From DATBGO01 sp050011895 (GTDB taxonomy: Bacteria; Actinomycetota; Actinomycetes; Streptosporangiales; Streptosporangiaceae), in assembly GCA_050011895.1 (NCBI GenBank), contig JBEKIF010000027.1, positions 1 to 64,000 of the forward strand: DNA of 64,000 bases. Reading direction: 5' to 3'. Made by a program: the position numbers and the translations under genes. The notes below the pieces were generated by a model. The model had not been told where the DNA came from and made no database searches. It was given only the letters and a program-made list of their open reading frames with translations. Below are positions 27,349 to 36,724 of the stretch, in pieces. How positions within the stretch are numbered: the first letter of the stretch is position 1; the number at the start of each line of letters is the position of its first letter.

Positions 27349-30210
27349 ATGAGCACCAAGACCCAGACTTCACCGCGCGATGGGGCGGGCCACCGCGCCG
27401 GCAACCTGCCGGTGCAGCTGACCAGCTTCGTCGGCCGCGGCGCTGAGCTAGCGGAAGTCCGGGCGCTGGTACGCGCAGGCCGGCTGGTGATGCTGACCGG
27501 CTCTGGCGGCTGCGGGAAGAGCCGGCTGGCCCTGGAAGTCGCCGCTTCGCTCGCTGGGGAGCGCTGGCACGGCGCCTGGCTGGCCGAGCTCGCGTCGCTG
27601 ACCGACAGCCGGCAGGTAGCCGGAGCTGTCGCCGCCGCCCTCCCGGTCCGGCGCCAGGCATCGATCGAGACCCCCGGCACGCTCGCCGCGGCTGTCGGCA
27701 ACCGGGATCTGCTCGTGCTGCTCGACAACTGCGAGCATCTGCTGCCCGGCTGCGCCGAGGTGGCCGAGTGCCTGCTGCGCCGCTGCCCTGGGGTGCGGCT
27801 CCTGGCCACCAGCCGCGAGCCGCTGGCCATCCCCGGCGAGATCACCTGGCGGGTGCCGTCGCTGTCGTTCCCCGATCGCATCAGCCCGGTTTCTGTCGCG
27901 GAGCTGGCGAGGTTCGAGGCGGTGCAACTGTTCGGCGACAGGGCCAACGTCGCCCGGCCTGGATTCGCGCTTTCGGAGCGCAACGCGGCCGCGGTGGCCG
28001 AGATTTGCGCTCGGCTGGATGGCATCCCGCTCGCCATTGAGCTGGCGGCGGCGCGGGTCCGGGTGCTGTCGGTTGCGCAGATCGCGGCCGCGCTTGATCA
28101 CCGGCTTGGCCTGCTGACCGGGGGGGCGCGGACGGCGGTGCCGCGCCAGCAGACGCTCGAAGCATCCATCGAGTGGAGTTACGGACTGCTTAGAGATCAG
28201 GAACGGCAGCTGTTGCAGCGGCTGGCCGCCTTTGCCGGCGGGTTCACAACGGAGGCCGCGGAGGCGGTCTGCTCTGGTGGCGGGATCGACGCCAGCCAGG
28301 TTCTCCACCTGGTGACCCAGCTGGCGGACAGGTCGCTGATCCAACCTTCTGCCGACGACAGCGACGAGGCACGGTTCGGGATGCTCGAAAGCATCCGCGA
28401 ATACGCTGCCCGCCAGCTCGAGGCCTCCGGCCAGGCCAAGCAGGCCAGCCAGCGGCATTTCGCCTTCTTCTACCGCTACTCTCACCGCCGGCCCGGCGAA
28501 CCGGATGAGGCGCACCGGGAGCGGCTGCGGGCTGATGACGCCAACCTGCGCCGGGCGCTGGAGTGGGCAGCCGACCGCGATGACCCGCGGCTGCTGGAGC
28601 TTGCCGCCCGCATGGTGCCGTACTGGGCGGTCAGCACCCGCCTGGCCGACGCCCAGCGGTGGCTGCAGACCGCCCTGGACCGCAGCCATGCGGCTGACCC
28701 GGCACTGCGGGCGCAGGCGCTCGGCGGCCTGGCCAGGATCGCCGGTCTGGCCTACAACTTCCCGACCGCCCAGGCGGCCGGCACGGAGAGCCTCGCCATT
28801 CTGCGCCAGCTCGGCGACAAGCCCGGCCTCGTGCAGGCGCTGACCAGCCTGGGATTCATCGCGGCCCCGCTGGCCGAACCCGACTCGGGACAGGCCTACC
28901 TCACCGAGGCGGCCGCACTGGCCGAGCAACTCGGCGACCGGGCCGCGCAGGCCTACGCGCTAGCCCTGATCGGCAGATCGGCGATCAACCAGCCCGCTGA
29001 CCGGCAGGCGGCGCGTGCCGTCCTGCGCCGCAGCATCCAGCTGGCACGGGAGTGCGGTGACCGCCGTACGGAGGGAACGGCGCTCGGAGAACTCGGCATC
29101 CTGTCCGTACTCGACTGCGACCCGGCCAAGGCCCTGCCCCTGCTGGACCAGGCACTCCCCCTGCTGCAGGCACACGGCGATGCGTTCTTCCACTCCCTTG
29201 CCCTGGTCGGCCTGGCGCAGTGCCTGTCGTTGCGCGGCGAGATCACCGGAGCCCAGGCGGCCTGCCAGCAACTGGACGAGATCACCGGGGAACTCGGCCC
29301 GGCCTCCTTGTACTACGCGGCCTATGCCCGCGGCTGGGCGGCGTTCTGCCGCGGCGACTGGCCCGAGGCGATCCGTGCATTCCGCGAGCAGCTGACCTAT
29401 CCCGGCCCCGTCGGACTGGCCGGCATGTGGACGGGGCACCTGGCCTGGGCCGAGCTAATCGCCGGCCAGCCGGATAGCGCCCGGCGGCGGGTGGATGAGT
29501 TCCTCGCCTCCAGCGACGCGGCCCGGACCAGCCCGGCCCTGCCGCTGGCGATCCGGGCCCTGATCGCCCGAGCCGACGGCGACCGGAACGGCGCGCACGA
29601 CCTGGCGCATCGCGCCTTGCTGGCCTCGCCCGGCGACCCGTTCGGCCGGCTCACGATCTGGACCTGCCTCGCCGTTACCGCCGCCATCAGCGCCGACCTT
29701 GGCGATCACCAGCGCGCGGCACGGCTGGCCGGCGCGGCCCGCAGCTTCGCCCGCAGCATCGAGATGGCAGCGCTTCCGGCCGCCACCGGCCTGCTGGACC
29801 ACGCCCGTCAGACGTGCCAGGCGGCGCTCGGCCCTGACCTGTGCGCTGGTGCCCTGGCCGATGGTGAAGCCATGACCCTGACTGATGCGGTCGGCTACGC
29901 CAGCCGCGGCCGCGGCGCACGGCACCGCCCAGACGCGGGATGGGACAGCCTCACCCCGACCGAGCTCAGGGTCGCCGCCGCCGTCGCCGACGGCCTTTCC
30001 AACCCCCAGATCGCGACCAGGATGTTCATCGCCAGGCGCACCGTGACCACGCACCTGACCAGCATTTTCCGTAAGCTCGGCATCTCCGCCCGCGCCGAGC
30101 TCGCCGCCGCCGCCGCCCGCCACGACCAACACCGGGCCCCGCGGCCCGCGGCACACAGTACTGCCCGCCCCCCGGCCGACAGGAACCCCAGCAAGGGCCG
30201 CCCGGCCTGA
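27349..30210 (+). CDS. Large LuxR-family regulator with AAA/NB-ARC-type ATPase and TPR-like region
   Basis: The protein begins with the segment LTSFVGRGAELAEVRALV and a Walker A site GSGGCGKSRLALEVA, with a Walker B-like LLVLLDNCEHLLPG. A helical, Ala/Leu-rich TPR-like region covers about residues 380–830. The C-terminus is a LuxR helix-turn-helix (LTPTELRVAAAVADGLSNPQ, then RRTVTTHLTSIFRKLGI). At about 953 residues it fits the actinomycete signal-transducing ATPase regulators. I choose the ATG at 27349; an ATG at 27310 is also in frame. GAGGAAAG lies 10–17 bases upstream of the chosen start. It is divergent from the ligase–SDR gene. Confidence 0.88.
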   Translation: MSTKTQTSPRDGAGHRAGNLPVQLTSFVGRGAELAEVRALVRAGRLVMLTGSGGCGKSRLALEVAASLAGERWHGAWLAELASLTDSRQVAGAVAAALPVRRQASIETPGTLAAAVGNRDLLVLLDNCEHLLPGCAEVAECLLRRCPGVRLLATSREPLAIPGEITWRVPSLSFPDRISPVSVAELARFEAVQLFGDRANVARPGFALSERNAAAVAEICARLDGIPLAIELAAARVRVLSVAQIAAALDHRLGLLTGGARTAVPRQQTLEASIEWSYGLLRDQERQLLQRLAAFAGGFTTEAAEAVCSGGGIDASQVLHLVTQLADRSLIQPSADDSDEARFGMLESIREYAARQLEASGQAKQASQRHFAFFYRYSHRRPGEPDEAHRERLRADDANLRRALEWAADRDDPRLLELAARMVPYWAVSTRLADAQRWLQTALDRSHAADPALRAQALGGLARIAGLAYNFPTAQAAGTESLAILRQLGDKPGLVQALTSLGFIAAPLAEPDSGQAYLTEAAALAEQLGDRAAQAYALALIGRSAINQPADRQAARAVLRRSIQLARECGDRRTEGTALGELGILSVLDCDPAKALPLLDQALPLLQAHGDAFFHSLALVGLAQCLSLRGEITGAQAACQQLDEITGELGPASLYYAAYARGWAAFCRGDWPEAIRAFREQLTYPGPVGLAGMWTGHLAWAELIAGQPDSARRRVDEFLASSDAARTSPALPLAIRALIARADGDRNGAHDLAHRALLASPGDPFGRLTIWTCLAVTAAISADLGDHQRAARLAGAARSFARSIEMAALPAATGLLDHARQTCQAALGPDLCAGALADGEAMTLTDAVGYASRGRGARHRPDAGWDSLTPTELRVAAAVADGLSNPQIATRMFIARRTVTTHLTSIFRKLGISARAELAAAAARHDQHRAPRPAAHSTARPPADRNPSKGRPA

Positions 30211-30216
30211 CACTGG

Positions 30217-30789
30217 TTAGGAGTCCGGCGAGGGGGACGGTGGCCGATAGTCGGCCAGGGCGATGGTGACCTCGTAGACGCCGCTGCCGGCCGGGATCCG
30301 GGTGACGGCACCCAACCGTGCCTGGATGGCGAACGTGGCGGTATTGTCCTCCGCGACGAGCGAGACCAGCCGGGTGACGCCGACCGGGCGGTGGGTCACC
30401 AGCGCCCGCGCGAGAGCGGAGCCGATACCTCGGCCCTGCCAGTCGTCCGCGACCGATATGCCGATGTCCGCGGTGGTCGGGTCGTCGGGGTTACGGGCGA
30501 TGCGCCCAATCCCTACCGCGCGCTCGCCGGGCCGGCCTGCGGGAGCGAGCAGCACGACCGCAACGTGATTGATCTGGTCGACGGTGCCGAGCAGGTAGTC
30601 GAGGGTCGGCTCCGGCAACCAGGGCAGGGTTGCCAGGAACCTGCGATACCGCGAGGCCTGGGACAACGCCGCGTACATGTCCCGCAACAGCTGCCGGTCC
30701 CCGGCCACCAATGCCCGCAACCGCGCTGGGGTGCCGTCCGGAAGCAGAAACCGGTCGGCAACGTCCGCGGGGCCCGAGGTGTCGGCCAT
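30217..30789 (-). CDS. GNAT-family acetyltransferase
   Basis: A GNAT fold is visible: LRALVAGDRQLLRDMYAALS opens the domain, and the acetyl-CoA loop is WQGRGIGSALARALV (Q/RxxGxG/A), followed by VAEDNTATFAIQARLGA. The substrate is not known; in this subgroup the acetyltransferase domain may stand alone, as here, or be fused to acyl-CoA synthetase-like domains that modify protein lysines. The gene converges on the LuxR regulator with a gap of six bases. Confidence 0.85.
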   Translation of the reverse strand: MADTSGPADVADRFLLPDGTPARLRALVAGDRQLLRDMYAALSQASRYRRFLATLPWLPEPTLDYLLGTVDQINHVAVVLLAPAGRPGERAVGIGRIARNPDDPTTADIGISVADDWQGRGIGSALARALVTHRPVGVTRLVSLVAEDNTATFAIQARLGAVTRIPAGSGVYEVTIALADYRPPSPSPDS

Positions 30790-31120
30790 CGTGGTCTCCA
30801 GTTATCCGGGCCCCGGGCCGCTCACCCGCCCCATATGCGGCTCACGGTGCCGATCGGGCGTCGACGCCGCTGGCGGCGCTTATCCGCCTGGTGCCCACCG
30901 GCCTGCCCATCCTAAAGCCGGGACGCTCGCACCGATAACCCGCGTCGAGGCCAACATCCCCGACGACGAGCTACCACGGAGCCCGTCGGTGCGCCGCCCG
31001 GCGCCTGCTTCATTGGTCAGCCTGCAGGCGGCGCACTGTATGACTGACGAGCCGCGGTCTGTATGGCCCAACTTTCGACGGACTGGAGGCGCTGTCCTAC
31101 CACTGTGCTACCGTTGTGGC
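30790..31120. other. Intergenic region between a GNAT gene and a toxin–antitoxin pair
   Basis: No gene is supported here. The right end carries TACCGT at 31109–31114, six bases before the antitoxin GTG, which would fit the -10 box of a leaderless transcript. No matching -35 box could be identified. Confidence 0.4.
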
Positions 31121-31399
31121 GTGGCAGTCCGCAAGAAGCGTTCCATCTCTATGCCGCCCGACCTGGACGCTGAGATCGCCGCTGCAGCAGCCGACGCGGG
31201 CCTCAGCTACAGCGCGTGGCTGGCAGATACCGCCCGGAAGGAGTTCACCATCCGGGCGGGCCTGGCCGCAGTCGGCCAGTTCGAGCAGGACCACGGCGCC
31301 TTCACCGCGGAGGAGATCGCCGATGCTGACGCCTGGGCCGCCCGGGCAGTCGAGCGGTCCGGCCAGGCCCGGACCACCGCCGGGCGACGGAGCGCCTGA
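31121..31399 (+). CDS. Ribbon-helix-helix-type antitoxin
   Basis: The 92-residue protein begins at the GTG at 31121 with VRKKRSISMPPDLDAEIAAA, then GLSYSAWLADTARKEF. This is the strand–helix–helix layout of RHH/MetJ-Arc antitoxins with a basic N-terminus for DNA contact. The acidic, Ala-rich C-terminus (AFTAEEIADADAWAARAVE) should wrap the toxin. Its stop overlaps the ATG of the PIN gene by one base, so the pair is coupled. It should repress its own promoter and neutralise the toxin. Confidence 0.8.
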   Translation: MAVRKKRSISMPPDLDAEIAAAAADAGLSYSAWLADTARKEFTIRAGLAAVGQFEQDHGAFTAEEIADADAWAARAVERSGQARTTAGRRSA

Positions 31400-31779
31400 T
31401 GGGCGTCACCTACGACACCGGCGCGCTTATCGCCGCCGAGCGCAGCGAGCGGCGCATGTGGGCCCGCCACCGCGCCCTGCTCGGCCGCCGCGAAGTCCCG
31501 ACCGTGCCCGCGCCGGTAGTGGCGCAGTCCTGGCGCGGATCGGCCCGGCAAGTCCAGCTCGCCCGGCTGCTAGTCGGCTGCGACGTCGAGCCTCTCGATG
31601 ACGGCCAGGCGCGCTCGGTCGGTGCCTTAGCCGCGCGCGCCGCCACCACCGACATCGTGGACGCATGCGTGGTTGAGGGAACCCTGCGCCGGCGCGACCT
31701 CCTCGTCAGCTCTGACCCCGACGACCTGCAGTCAATCGCCGCCGCCACAGGCCACCGGCTCCAAATCGATCACCCCTGA
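31399..31779 (+). CDS. PIN-domain toxin (VapC-like)
   Basis: At 126 residues it matches the PIN toxin size. Acidic residues that bind Mg at the active site are visible in YDTGALIAAERSER (first Asp and Glu), TTDIVDACVV (third) and SSDPDDLQSIA (last). Such proteins cut RNA, often tRNA or rRNA. The start overlaps the antitoxin stop. The last 48 bp overlap the 3' end of the convergent methyltransferase gene, so the two are antisense to each other at their ends. Confidence 0.82.
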   Translation: MGVTYDTGALIAAERSERRMWARHRALLGRREVPTVPAPVVAQSWRGSARQVQLARLLVGCDVEPLDDGQARSVGALAARAATTDIVDACVVEGTLRRRDLLVSSDPDDLQSIAAATGHRLQIDHP

Positions 31780-32508
31780 GCTCTGTAACGCAACTCTCTT
31801 GGCGGTGCACCAGTAGAAGCCCCGGCCGCTGGCGGCGCCGATCGGCACGCTGGTGCCGGCCCACCCCCAGCCGCTCATCGCGGCAAGCAGTTGCTGGGCC
31901 TCCCGGAAGTACTTCACCACGACATGGCCGGTTCCGTCGCTGGTCGGGCGCACGCTGAGCGGGACCTGCTCGCCTCCGACCCGCTCCTGCCAGACCGGCT
32001 GCCCGAGCCAGGGGATCTCGCGGGCATCCATATCGAGGAACGCCAGCTGCCCGCCTGGGCGAAGCGCCTGCTCGCACCCCGCGAGAAAGGCGGGGAGCAG
32101 GGAATCGGGGATATGGGACAGCCAGTGCCCGAAGAAGATCACCTCGTACTGGGCCGGCACAGGGTTCCAGCCGTCCAGCACGTCCACCACGGCCGTGGTG
32201 ACGTTGGCCAGGTGCTTGCGCCGCAACTCGGCGAGCATGGCGGGCGATGCGTCGGTGGCAACCACCCGCCGGGCGCGGGCAGCGATGAGCTGGGTGAAAT
32301 AGCCGGTGCCCGCCGCGTACTCCCCCACCACATTCCCGTCGAAGGTGCCATCGCCCACCCGGGCGATGAGCTCGGGCCGCACGGGCGCCATGTAGCCGGT
32401 GATCCATGCGTCCCAGTCCGGGGCGCGCAAATGGTAGGCAACCCGCTGGCGGTCCAGCACCTCGTCCCGTCGCATCGGGCCCTCCGGCTGCTCCTGGTTT
32501 GCCCGCAC
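31732..32508 (-). CDS. Class I SAM-dependent methyltransferase
   Basis: The SAM-binding motif I reads VVGEYAAGTGYFTQLIAA, motif II VVATDASPAMLAELRRKH, and the post-motif region YEVIFFGHWLSHIPDSLLP with LRPGGQLAFLDMD is typical of small-molecule methyltransferases. The 258-residue length counts from ATG 32508; an ATG at 32475 (MRRDEVLDRQRVAYHL) is equally good. The substrate is unknown. The tail (LEPVACGGGD) lies antisense over the toxin gene's 3' end. Confidence 0.85.
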   Translation of the reverse strand: MRANQEQPEGPMRRDEVLDRQRVAYHLRAPDWDAWITGYMAPVRPELIARVGDGTFDGNVVGEYAAGTGYFTQLIAARARRVVATDASPAMLAELRRKHLANVTTAVVDVLDGWNPVPAQYEVIFFGHWLSHIPDSLLPAFLAGCEQALRPGGQLAFLDMDAREIPWLGQPVWQERVGGEQVPLSVRPTSDGTGHVVVKYFREAQQLLAAMSGWGWAGTSVPIGAASGRGFYWCTAKRVALQSSGVIDLEPVACGGGD

Positions 32509-32775
32509 GCTATGCCGACCGCCGGCGAATGTCTACCGCCACCCGGCCACGGGCCACGCCCGAACCAGAGCGGCCACGGCGCGCCCGGCCTCAGCAGGGC
32601 ACTCACCGTGCGCAGCGTGGTGCTGACCTGGGACGACACCGCCTGACGACGCTGAGCGCCGCCCGGCCGCTCCTGGTGCCGGCTCCCAGACTGGCTGCCA
32701 TTTCGCCCTGTCAACCTACGGGCATCTGGTGGCAGATCCGGAGCCCGCGCGCCGCTCGCGTGGAATGCTGGAACG

Positions 32776-34746
32776 ATGCAGCTGGAGCTCAGTCAGGACG
32801 ACGAGGCTGGATTCGGTCGGGTCCGGGTCCGGCTGCTGGACGGGTTCGGCGGCTGGCTGAAGGGGCGGCCCGGGCTCGACGAAGCGGCGGCGCACGATGC
32901 CACCGTCGACGCAGGCATCGCGCTGGACTGGAAGTTCGGTTACGGTGACGGCCACCTCGGCCGCTGGACCAGCGCCAACGTTGCGGAGTTCCTGCTCAGC
33001 TGGTGCCCGCGCAAGCTCAGCGTGTCGCAGGCGGACAGCGTGACCATCCCTGGCAGCATCGCCGCTTTTACTGACTACCTGGCGGCCGAGCGTCTCCTCG
33101 CGCCGGGATCGGCGTCTCCGGCGCGGCTGCGCGCTACTGCTACCGGCGCGGCCGGCGAGTTCGTCACGGCGATGGGAGACCCGGCCAACTTCGGGATGGC
33201 CAAGTCCATCTTCTCGGGCGCGCTCGCGGACGGAGCCGACCCCAGCGATCCGGCACAGCTGGATGGCTGGGTGACCAGGTTCAACTCGCTCAGCGACGAA
33301 GACCGAAAGGCAGTCCTGCCCGACAGCGCGTTCTGGACCGGCGGTGCCGCGGACGGGAGGGCGCCGTCCTCAATGACGCTGCCTCCGGTGCCGCTGCCGC
33401 CGCCCGAGGCGGTCCAGGCGTCCGAGGCGGTCGCGCCGGTGCTGAGGATGTTTGCGGAGCTGGCTAGGTTCGCCGGTGCCGGTCGCCAGCTGACGCAGCG
33501 GGGGAACCTCACTATGGCCGACGCCCGGGCGCTGGTTCCGCTGCTCGGTAGCGGCGATGTGTTGGACGAGCGCATTGGCGGCCGCACGTTCAGGACGCGC
33601 AGCTCGGCTGAGCTGCCGATGCTGCATCTGGTCTTCACCTGGGCAAAAAAGGCCGGAATACTGCGCGTCCGGCACGGCAAGGTGCTCGCGACCAAGCGCG
33701 GCCTGGCACTGGCCGGGAACCCGGCCGCGGAGTTCGGCCGGGTCCTGGATGCGCTGCTGGCTGCGGGGCCGCTGACCGCACGGCGCATTCCCGGAGCGTG
33801 GCTGGACTGGCCGGAGGTCGACGAGCTGCTGGACAGCATGGTGCTGCACCTGCTCGTTCCGCCGTACGCAGGCCGGCGGCCGGTGCCTATCGTGAAGCTG
33901 GCCGAAGTGGCCACCGATGTAGTGCTCGGCACGTTCGTGTTCGACCGGCTCGCTGACGAGCACGTCGCCGGGCGGATCGGCTGGGACGTGGCCAGAATCG
34001 CGGACGCGCTCGAGCTGGCCGGCGTGCTGCGCCGCAGTTTCGCGGCCCAGCCGGAGCCCGAGGCGGGACAGCCTCTCCGGCCAGGCGGTGATGTAGAGCT
34101 CACCCCGGCCGGAGTAGCGGCCGTGCAGAAGCGGCTGCCCGCACTCGGGTATGACGTCCCGGTGTCCGGCCTGCTCGCCAGCGCCACGGCCGCCGAGCTG
34201 GTGGCCGGCCTTGATGCGGCGGACTCCGGCACGCTGACCGCTGAGGTCGATTCCTGGCTCGACCGCCGAACCCCTGAGCAGGCCGCGGCCGAGCTGGCCG
34301 CCGCCGTGGCGGAGCTGGCTGAGCCATCACTGCAGTACCTCGCGCTGGCGATGCTGACCGACCTCGGGCCCGAGCTGGCCGTCCCGCAGGTACGGCAGCT
34401 CGCCGAGAACCCGGCGTCGCGCGGCTTCGCGCTGTGCTGGCTCGCCGACAACGGGATGCTTGAGGTGCAGGCGCTGTACGACTCCGGGAACCCGGACAGC
34501 TTCGCCCAGGTGCTGTTCCAGCGGCTCGTCATGACTGACCCAGCCGGGATGCTGGGGACTCTGGCGCTGGCCGGCGACGACGACCGGCAGGCCCGGCTGG
34601 CCACTGAGCTCGGCCTGTTGCCGGCGCCGTCGGCCGGATCCGTGCTGGAAGCGATCGGCGCCCACCACCCGGTCAGGCCCGTCGCCAAGGCGGCCCGCAA
34701 GGCCCTGTTCCTGCGGCGCTCGCGGGCCGCCGCGCGCCATCAGTAA
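32776..34746 (+). CDS. Large conserved-looking protein of unknown function
   Basis: I do not recognise this 656-residue protein. It is strongly coding by codon bias, has no signal peptide or membrane segment, and is rich in Ala, Leu and Asp/Glu. The N-terminal 150 residues look like a globular helical domain (FGGWLKGRPGLDEAAAHDAT; VAEFLLSWCPRKLSVS). A Pro-rich linker (TLPPVPLPPPEAVQAS) follows at about 200. The middle has several segments resembling winged helices (TWAKKAGILRVRHGKVLATK; IADALELAGVLRRS), and the C-terminus has short helical repeats (EPSLQYLALAMLTDLGPELA). The layout would fit a nucleic-acid or protein-binding scaffold, but that is a guess. It stands alone between a methyltransferase and panB. 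Confidence 0.7.
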   Translation: MQLELSQDDEAGFGRVRVRLLDGFGGWLKGRPGLDEAAAHDATVDAGIALDWKFGYGDGHLGRWTSANVAEFLLSWCPRKLSVSQADSVTIPGSIAAFTDYLAAERLLAPGSASPARLRATATGAAGEFVTAMGDPANFGMAKSIFSGALADGADPSDPAQLDGWVTRFNSLSDEDRKAVLPDSAFWTGGAADGRAPSSMTLPPVPLPPPEAVQASEAVAPVLRMFAELARFAGAGRQLTQRGNLTMADARALVPLLGSGDVLDERIGGRTFRTRSSAELPMLHLVFTWAKKAGILRVRHGKVLATKRGLALAGNPAAEFGRVLDALLAAGPLTARRIPGAWLDWPEVDELLDSMVLHLLVPPYAGRRPVPIVKLAEVATDVVLGTFVFDRLADEHVAGRIGWDVARIADALELAGVLRRSFAAQPEPEAGQPLRPGGDVELTPAGVAAVQKRLPALGYDVPVSGLLASATAAELVAGLDAADSGTLTAEVDSWLDRRTPEQAAAELAAAVAELAEPSLQYLALAMLTDLGPELAVPQVRQLAENPASRGFALCWLADNGMLEVQALYDSGNPDSFAQVLFQRLVMTDPAGMLGTLALAGDDDRQARLATELGLLPAPSAGSVLEAIGAHHPVRPVAKAARKALFLRRSRAAARHQ

Positions 34747-35003
34747 TGGCGTTCGACCCTGGGCCGGTAACGGCAACGTCTAGTTCAGGGCAGTTTGCCG
34801 GATGCCGAACAATACAGGTCATTGGCGGGCCATCACGTTGCTGGCAATTGGTCCCGACTGGCCAGTCCGTCCGAAACCAGGCGGCGAGCCTCAGCGGTCA
34901 TCCGGGACTGGGTGGTGATCATCGAAACGGTTGCTGATCTCCTCGGTCAACGGTTGCTACGCGTACTTCCGTCCTGGCTGTGCCAGGCGCCAAGATGGAC
35001 GAC

Positions 35004-35027
35004 GGCGCCAACCAAGGTGGCGCCACC
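35004..35027. promoter_or_regulatory. Overlapping palindromes just upstream of panB
   Basis: GGCGCCA and TGGCGCC form a perfect inverted repeat around ACCAAGG, and GGTGGCGCCACC at 35016–35027 is a perfect 12-bp palindrome. They end three bases before the GGGAGG ribosome site of panB. This could be an operator or an attenuating hairpin. The rest of the 295-bp gap before panB holds nothing I can name. Confidence 0.35.
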
Positions 35028-35041
35028 AGGGAGGATGTGGG

Positions 35042-35869
35042 ATGTCCAGTGTGAGCGAGTGGCCTGCTGACCGGCGGATCACGGTCGTTGACTTGCAGGC
35101 GGCCACTGACCGGGGTGAGCGCTGGTCGATGCTGACGAGCTATGACACGCTGACCGCCGCGGTGTTCGAGCGGGCCGGCGTGCGCGCACTGCTGGTCGGG
35201 GATACCAGTGCGGAGATGGTCTTCGGCCATCATGAGACGTTGCCGGTGACCATGGATGAGCTGATCCCGATGGTCGCGGCGGTGGTGCGCGGGACGCGGC
35301 GGGCGCTGGTGGTAGCGGACCTGCCGTTCGGCAGCTATCAGGCAGGTCCGGAGGTGGCGCTGGCCAACGCGGTGCGGCATCTGAAGGAAGGCGGCGCCCA
35401 AGCCGTCAAACTGGAAGGAGGGCGCCGGGTCGTCCCGCAGGTCAGGGCGCTGGTGCGCGCGGGCATCCCGGTCATGGGCCATCTGGGGCTCACACCGCAA
35501 AGCGTCAATGTGCTAGGCGGGACGCGCCGGGTCCAGGGCCGGGGTGATGCCGGGGATGACCTGCTCGCCGACGCGCGCGCTTTGGAAAGTGCGGGCGCCT
35601 TCGCCGTTGTGCTGGAATCGGTGCCAGCAGGCCTGGGACGGCGGGTTTCCCGGGCATTGCGGATACCGACCGTCGGCATCGGCGCGGGCCCGGGCTGCGA
35701 CGCGCAGATCATGGTCTGGCAGGACATGGCTGGGCTGACTGTTGGCCGCGTTCCGCGGTTCGTCCAGCGGTATGCCGACCTGGACGACGTGCTGTTCAGC
35801 GCGGCCCATCGTTATGTGTCCGATGTCGCTGCTGGCCGCTACCCGGACGACGCGCATAGCTATGCGTGA
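35042..35869 (+). CDS. panB: 3-methyl-2-oxobutanoate hydroxymethyltransferase (pantothenate synthesis)
   Basis: The TIM-barrel enzyme shows MLTSYDTLTAAVFERAGV, the metal-binding LLVGDTSAEMVFGHHETLPV, VVADLPFGSYQAGP, VKLEGGRRV, GIPVMGHLGLTPQSVN and GIGAGPGCDAQIMVWQDM. All are diagnostic. It transfers a hydroxymethyl group to 2-oxoisovalerate to make ketopantoate for coenzyme A. The ATG at 35042 follows GGGAGG with good spacing; the longer frame from 34931 has no family match. It stands alone, without panC or panD. Confidence 0.95.
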   Translation: MSSVSEWPADRRITVVDLQAATDRGERWSMLTSYDTLTAAVFERAGVRALLVGDTSAEMVFGHHETLPVTMDELIPMVAAVVRGTRRALVVADLPFGSYQAGPEVALANAVRHLKEGGAQAVKLEGGRRVVPQVRALVRAGIPVMGHLGLTPQSVNVLGGTRRVQGRGDAGDDLLADARALESAGAFAVVLESVPAGLGRRVSRALRIPTVGIGAGPGCDAQIMVWQDMAGLTVGRVPRFVQRYADLDDVLFSAAHRYVSDVAAGRYPDDAHSYA

Positions 35870-35939
35870 ATACCGGAGGCCTCATGACCGCACGAACCAG
35901 CCCCGGGAAGAGGCTTGCTGACCTGGGATTTCACCTGGG

Positions 35940-36012
<73 letters not shown>

Positions 36013-36198
36013 TGACGGCACCTGGGCGTACAGCCAAGCTGACGCCAACCAGCGGCATCAAGCCTAGCCGGTCGTCAGCGAATCGCGGGTGCCAGCGAGA
36101 GGGTAGGTCCCCGGGTCGTCAGCTGACGAACTCGTCGGCATGGCCAGGCCTATCGTGAGACTAGCTCGACAGCTCACAGCACAGTCAGGAGCAGTGCG

Positions 36199-36657
36199 GT
36201 GCAGGTTCAGGATGTCATGACCCAGGCGACTGTCACGGAGTCCGCCGCAGACAGCCTCCGCAGCGCGGCGGAGCGCATGTGGCGCCAGCAGACGGGCTCG
36301 CTGCTCGTCACCGACGGCGGCCAGCTCATCGGCATCATCACGGAACGGGACGTGCTCAGGGCGGTGGCATTCGGCGCCGATCCGGACCGCAGCTCGGTGG
36401 ACGAGGTCATGACCGCCGAGGTATTCACGGTACGGCCCGACATGCCGCTTCAGGATGCTGCCAGGGAAATGGCAGCGCGATGGATCCGGCACCTGCCTGT
36501 GGTGCAGGACGGCCAAGTGCTCGGCGTGGTCAGCATGCGTGATGTGACGGGGATCTTCGCCGCGCTGTCGCCGGGCAGGGTAAGCGTGGAGCACGAGTTC
36601 GACCAGCTAGTGCGAAAGCGCCGTCTTGCCAGGATCGAGCACGGCGACCTCGACTAG
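36199..36657 (+). CDS. Two-CBS-domain protein
   Basis: The 152-residue protein is built of two CBS repeats: VQDVMTQATVTESAADSLRS with IGIITERDVLRA, then VDEVMTAEVFTVRPDMPLQD with LGVVSMRDVTGIF. CBS pairs bind adenine nucleotides and act as energy or signal sensors. The start is a GTG at 36199 with AGGAG upstream. There is no catalytic domain, so it probably acts on a partner protein. It lies just after tRNA-Arg on the opposite strand. Confidence 0.9.
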   Translation: MQVQDVMTQATVTESAADSLRSAAERMWRQQTGSLLVTDGGQLIGIITERDVLRAVAFGADPDRSSVDEVMTAEVFTVRPDMPLQDAAREMAARWIRHLPVVQDGQVLGVVSMRDVTGIFAALSPGRVSVEHEFDQLVRKRRLARIEHGDLD

Positions 36658-36724
36658 CCGCGAGCGTACCGGGGGACGAGCCAAGAGCCGTCGGCAGCGG
36701 CCCGAAGTGATCTTCCGAGACCAT

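Noticed and set aside
27448..28929. 493-residue minus-strand frame
   Set aside because: Antisense of the LuxR-type regulator, whose ATPase motifs are clear.
33075..34700. 541-residue minus-strand frame rich in Ser and Ala
   Set aside because: Shadow of the unknown 656-residue protein; composition typical of reversed GC-rich coding DNA.
34747..35041. Possible short gene upstream of panB
   Set aside because: Frames here lack ribosome sites and family matches; only palindromes near panB stand out.
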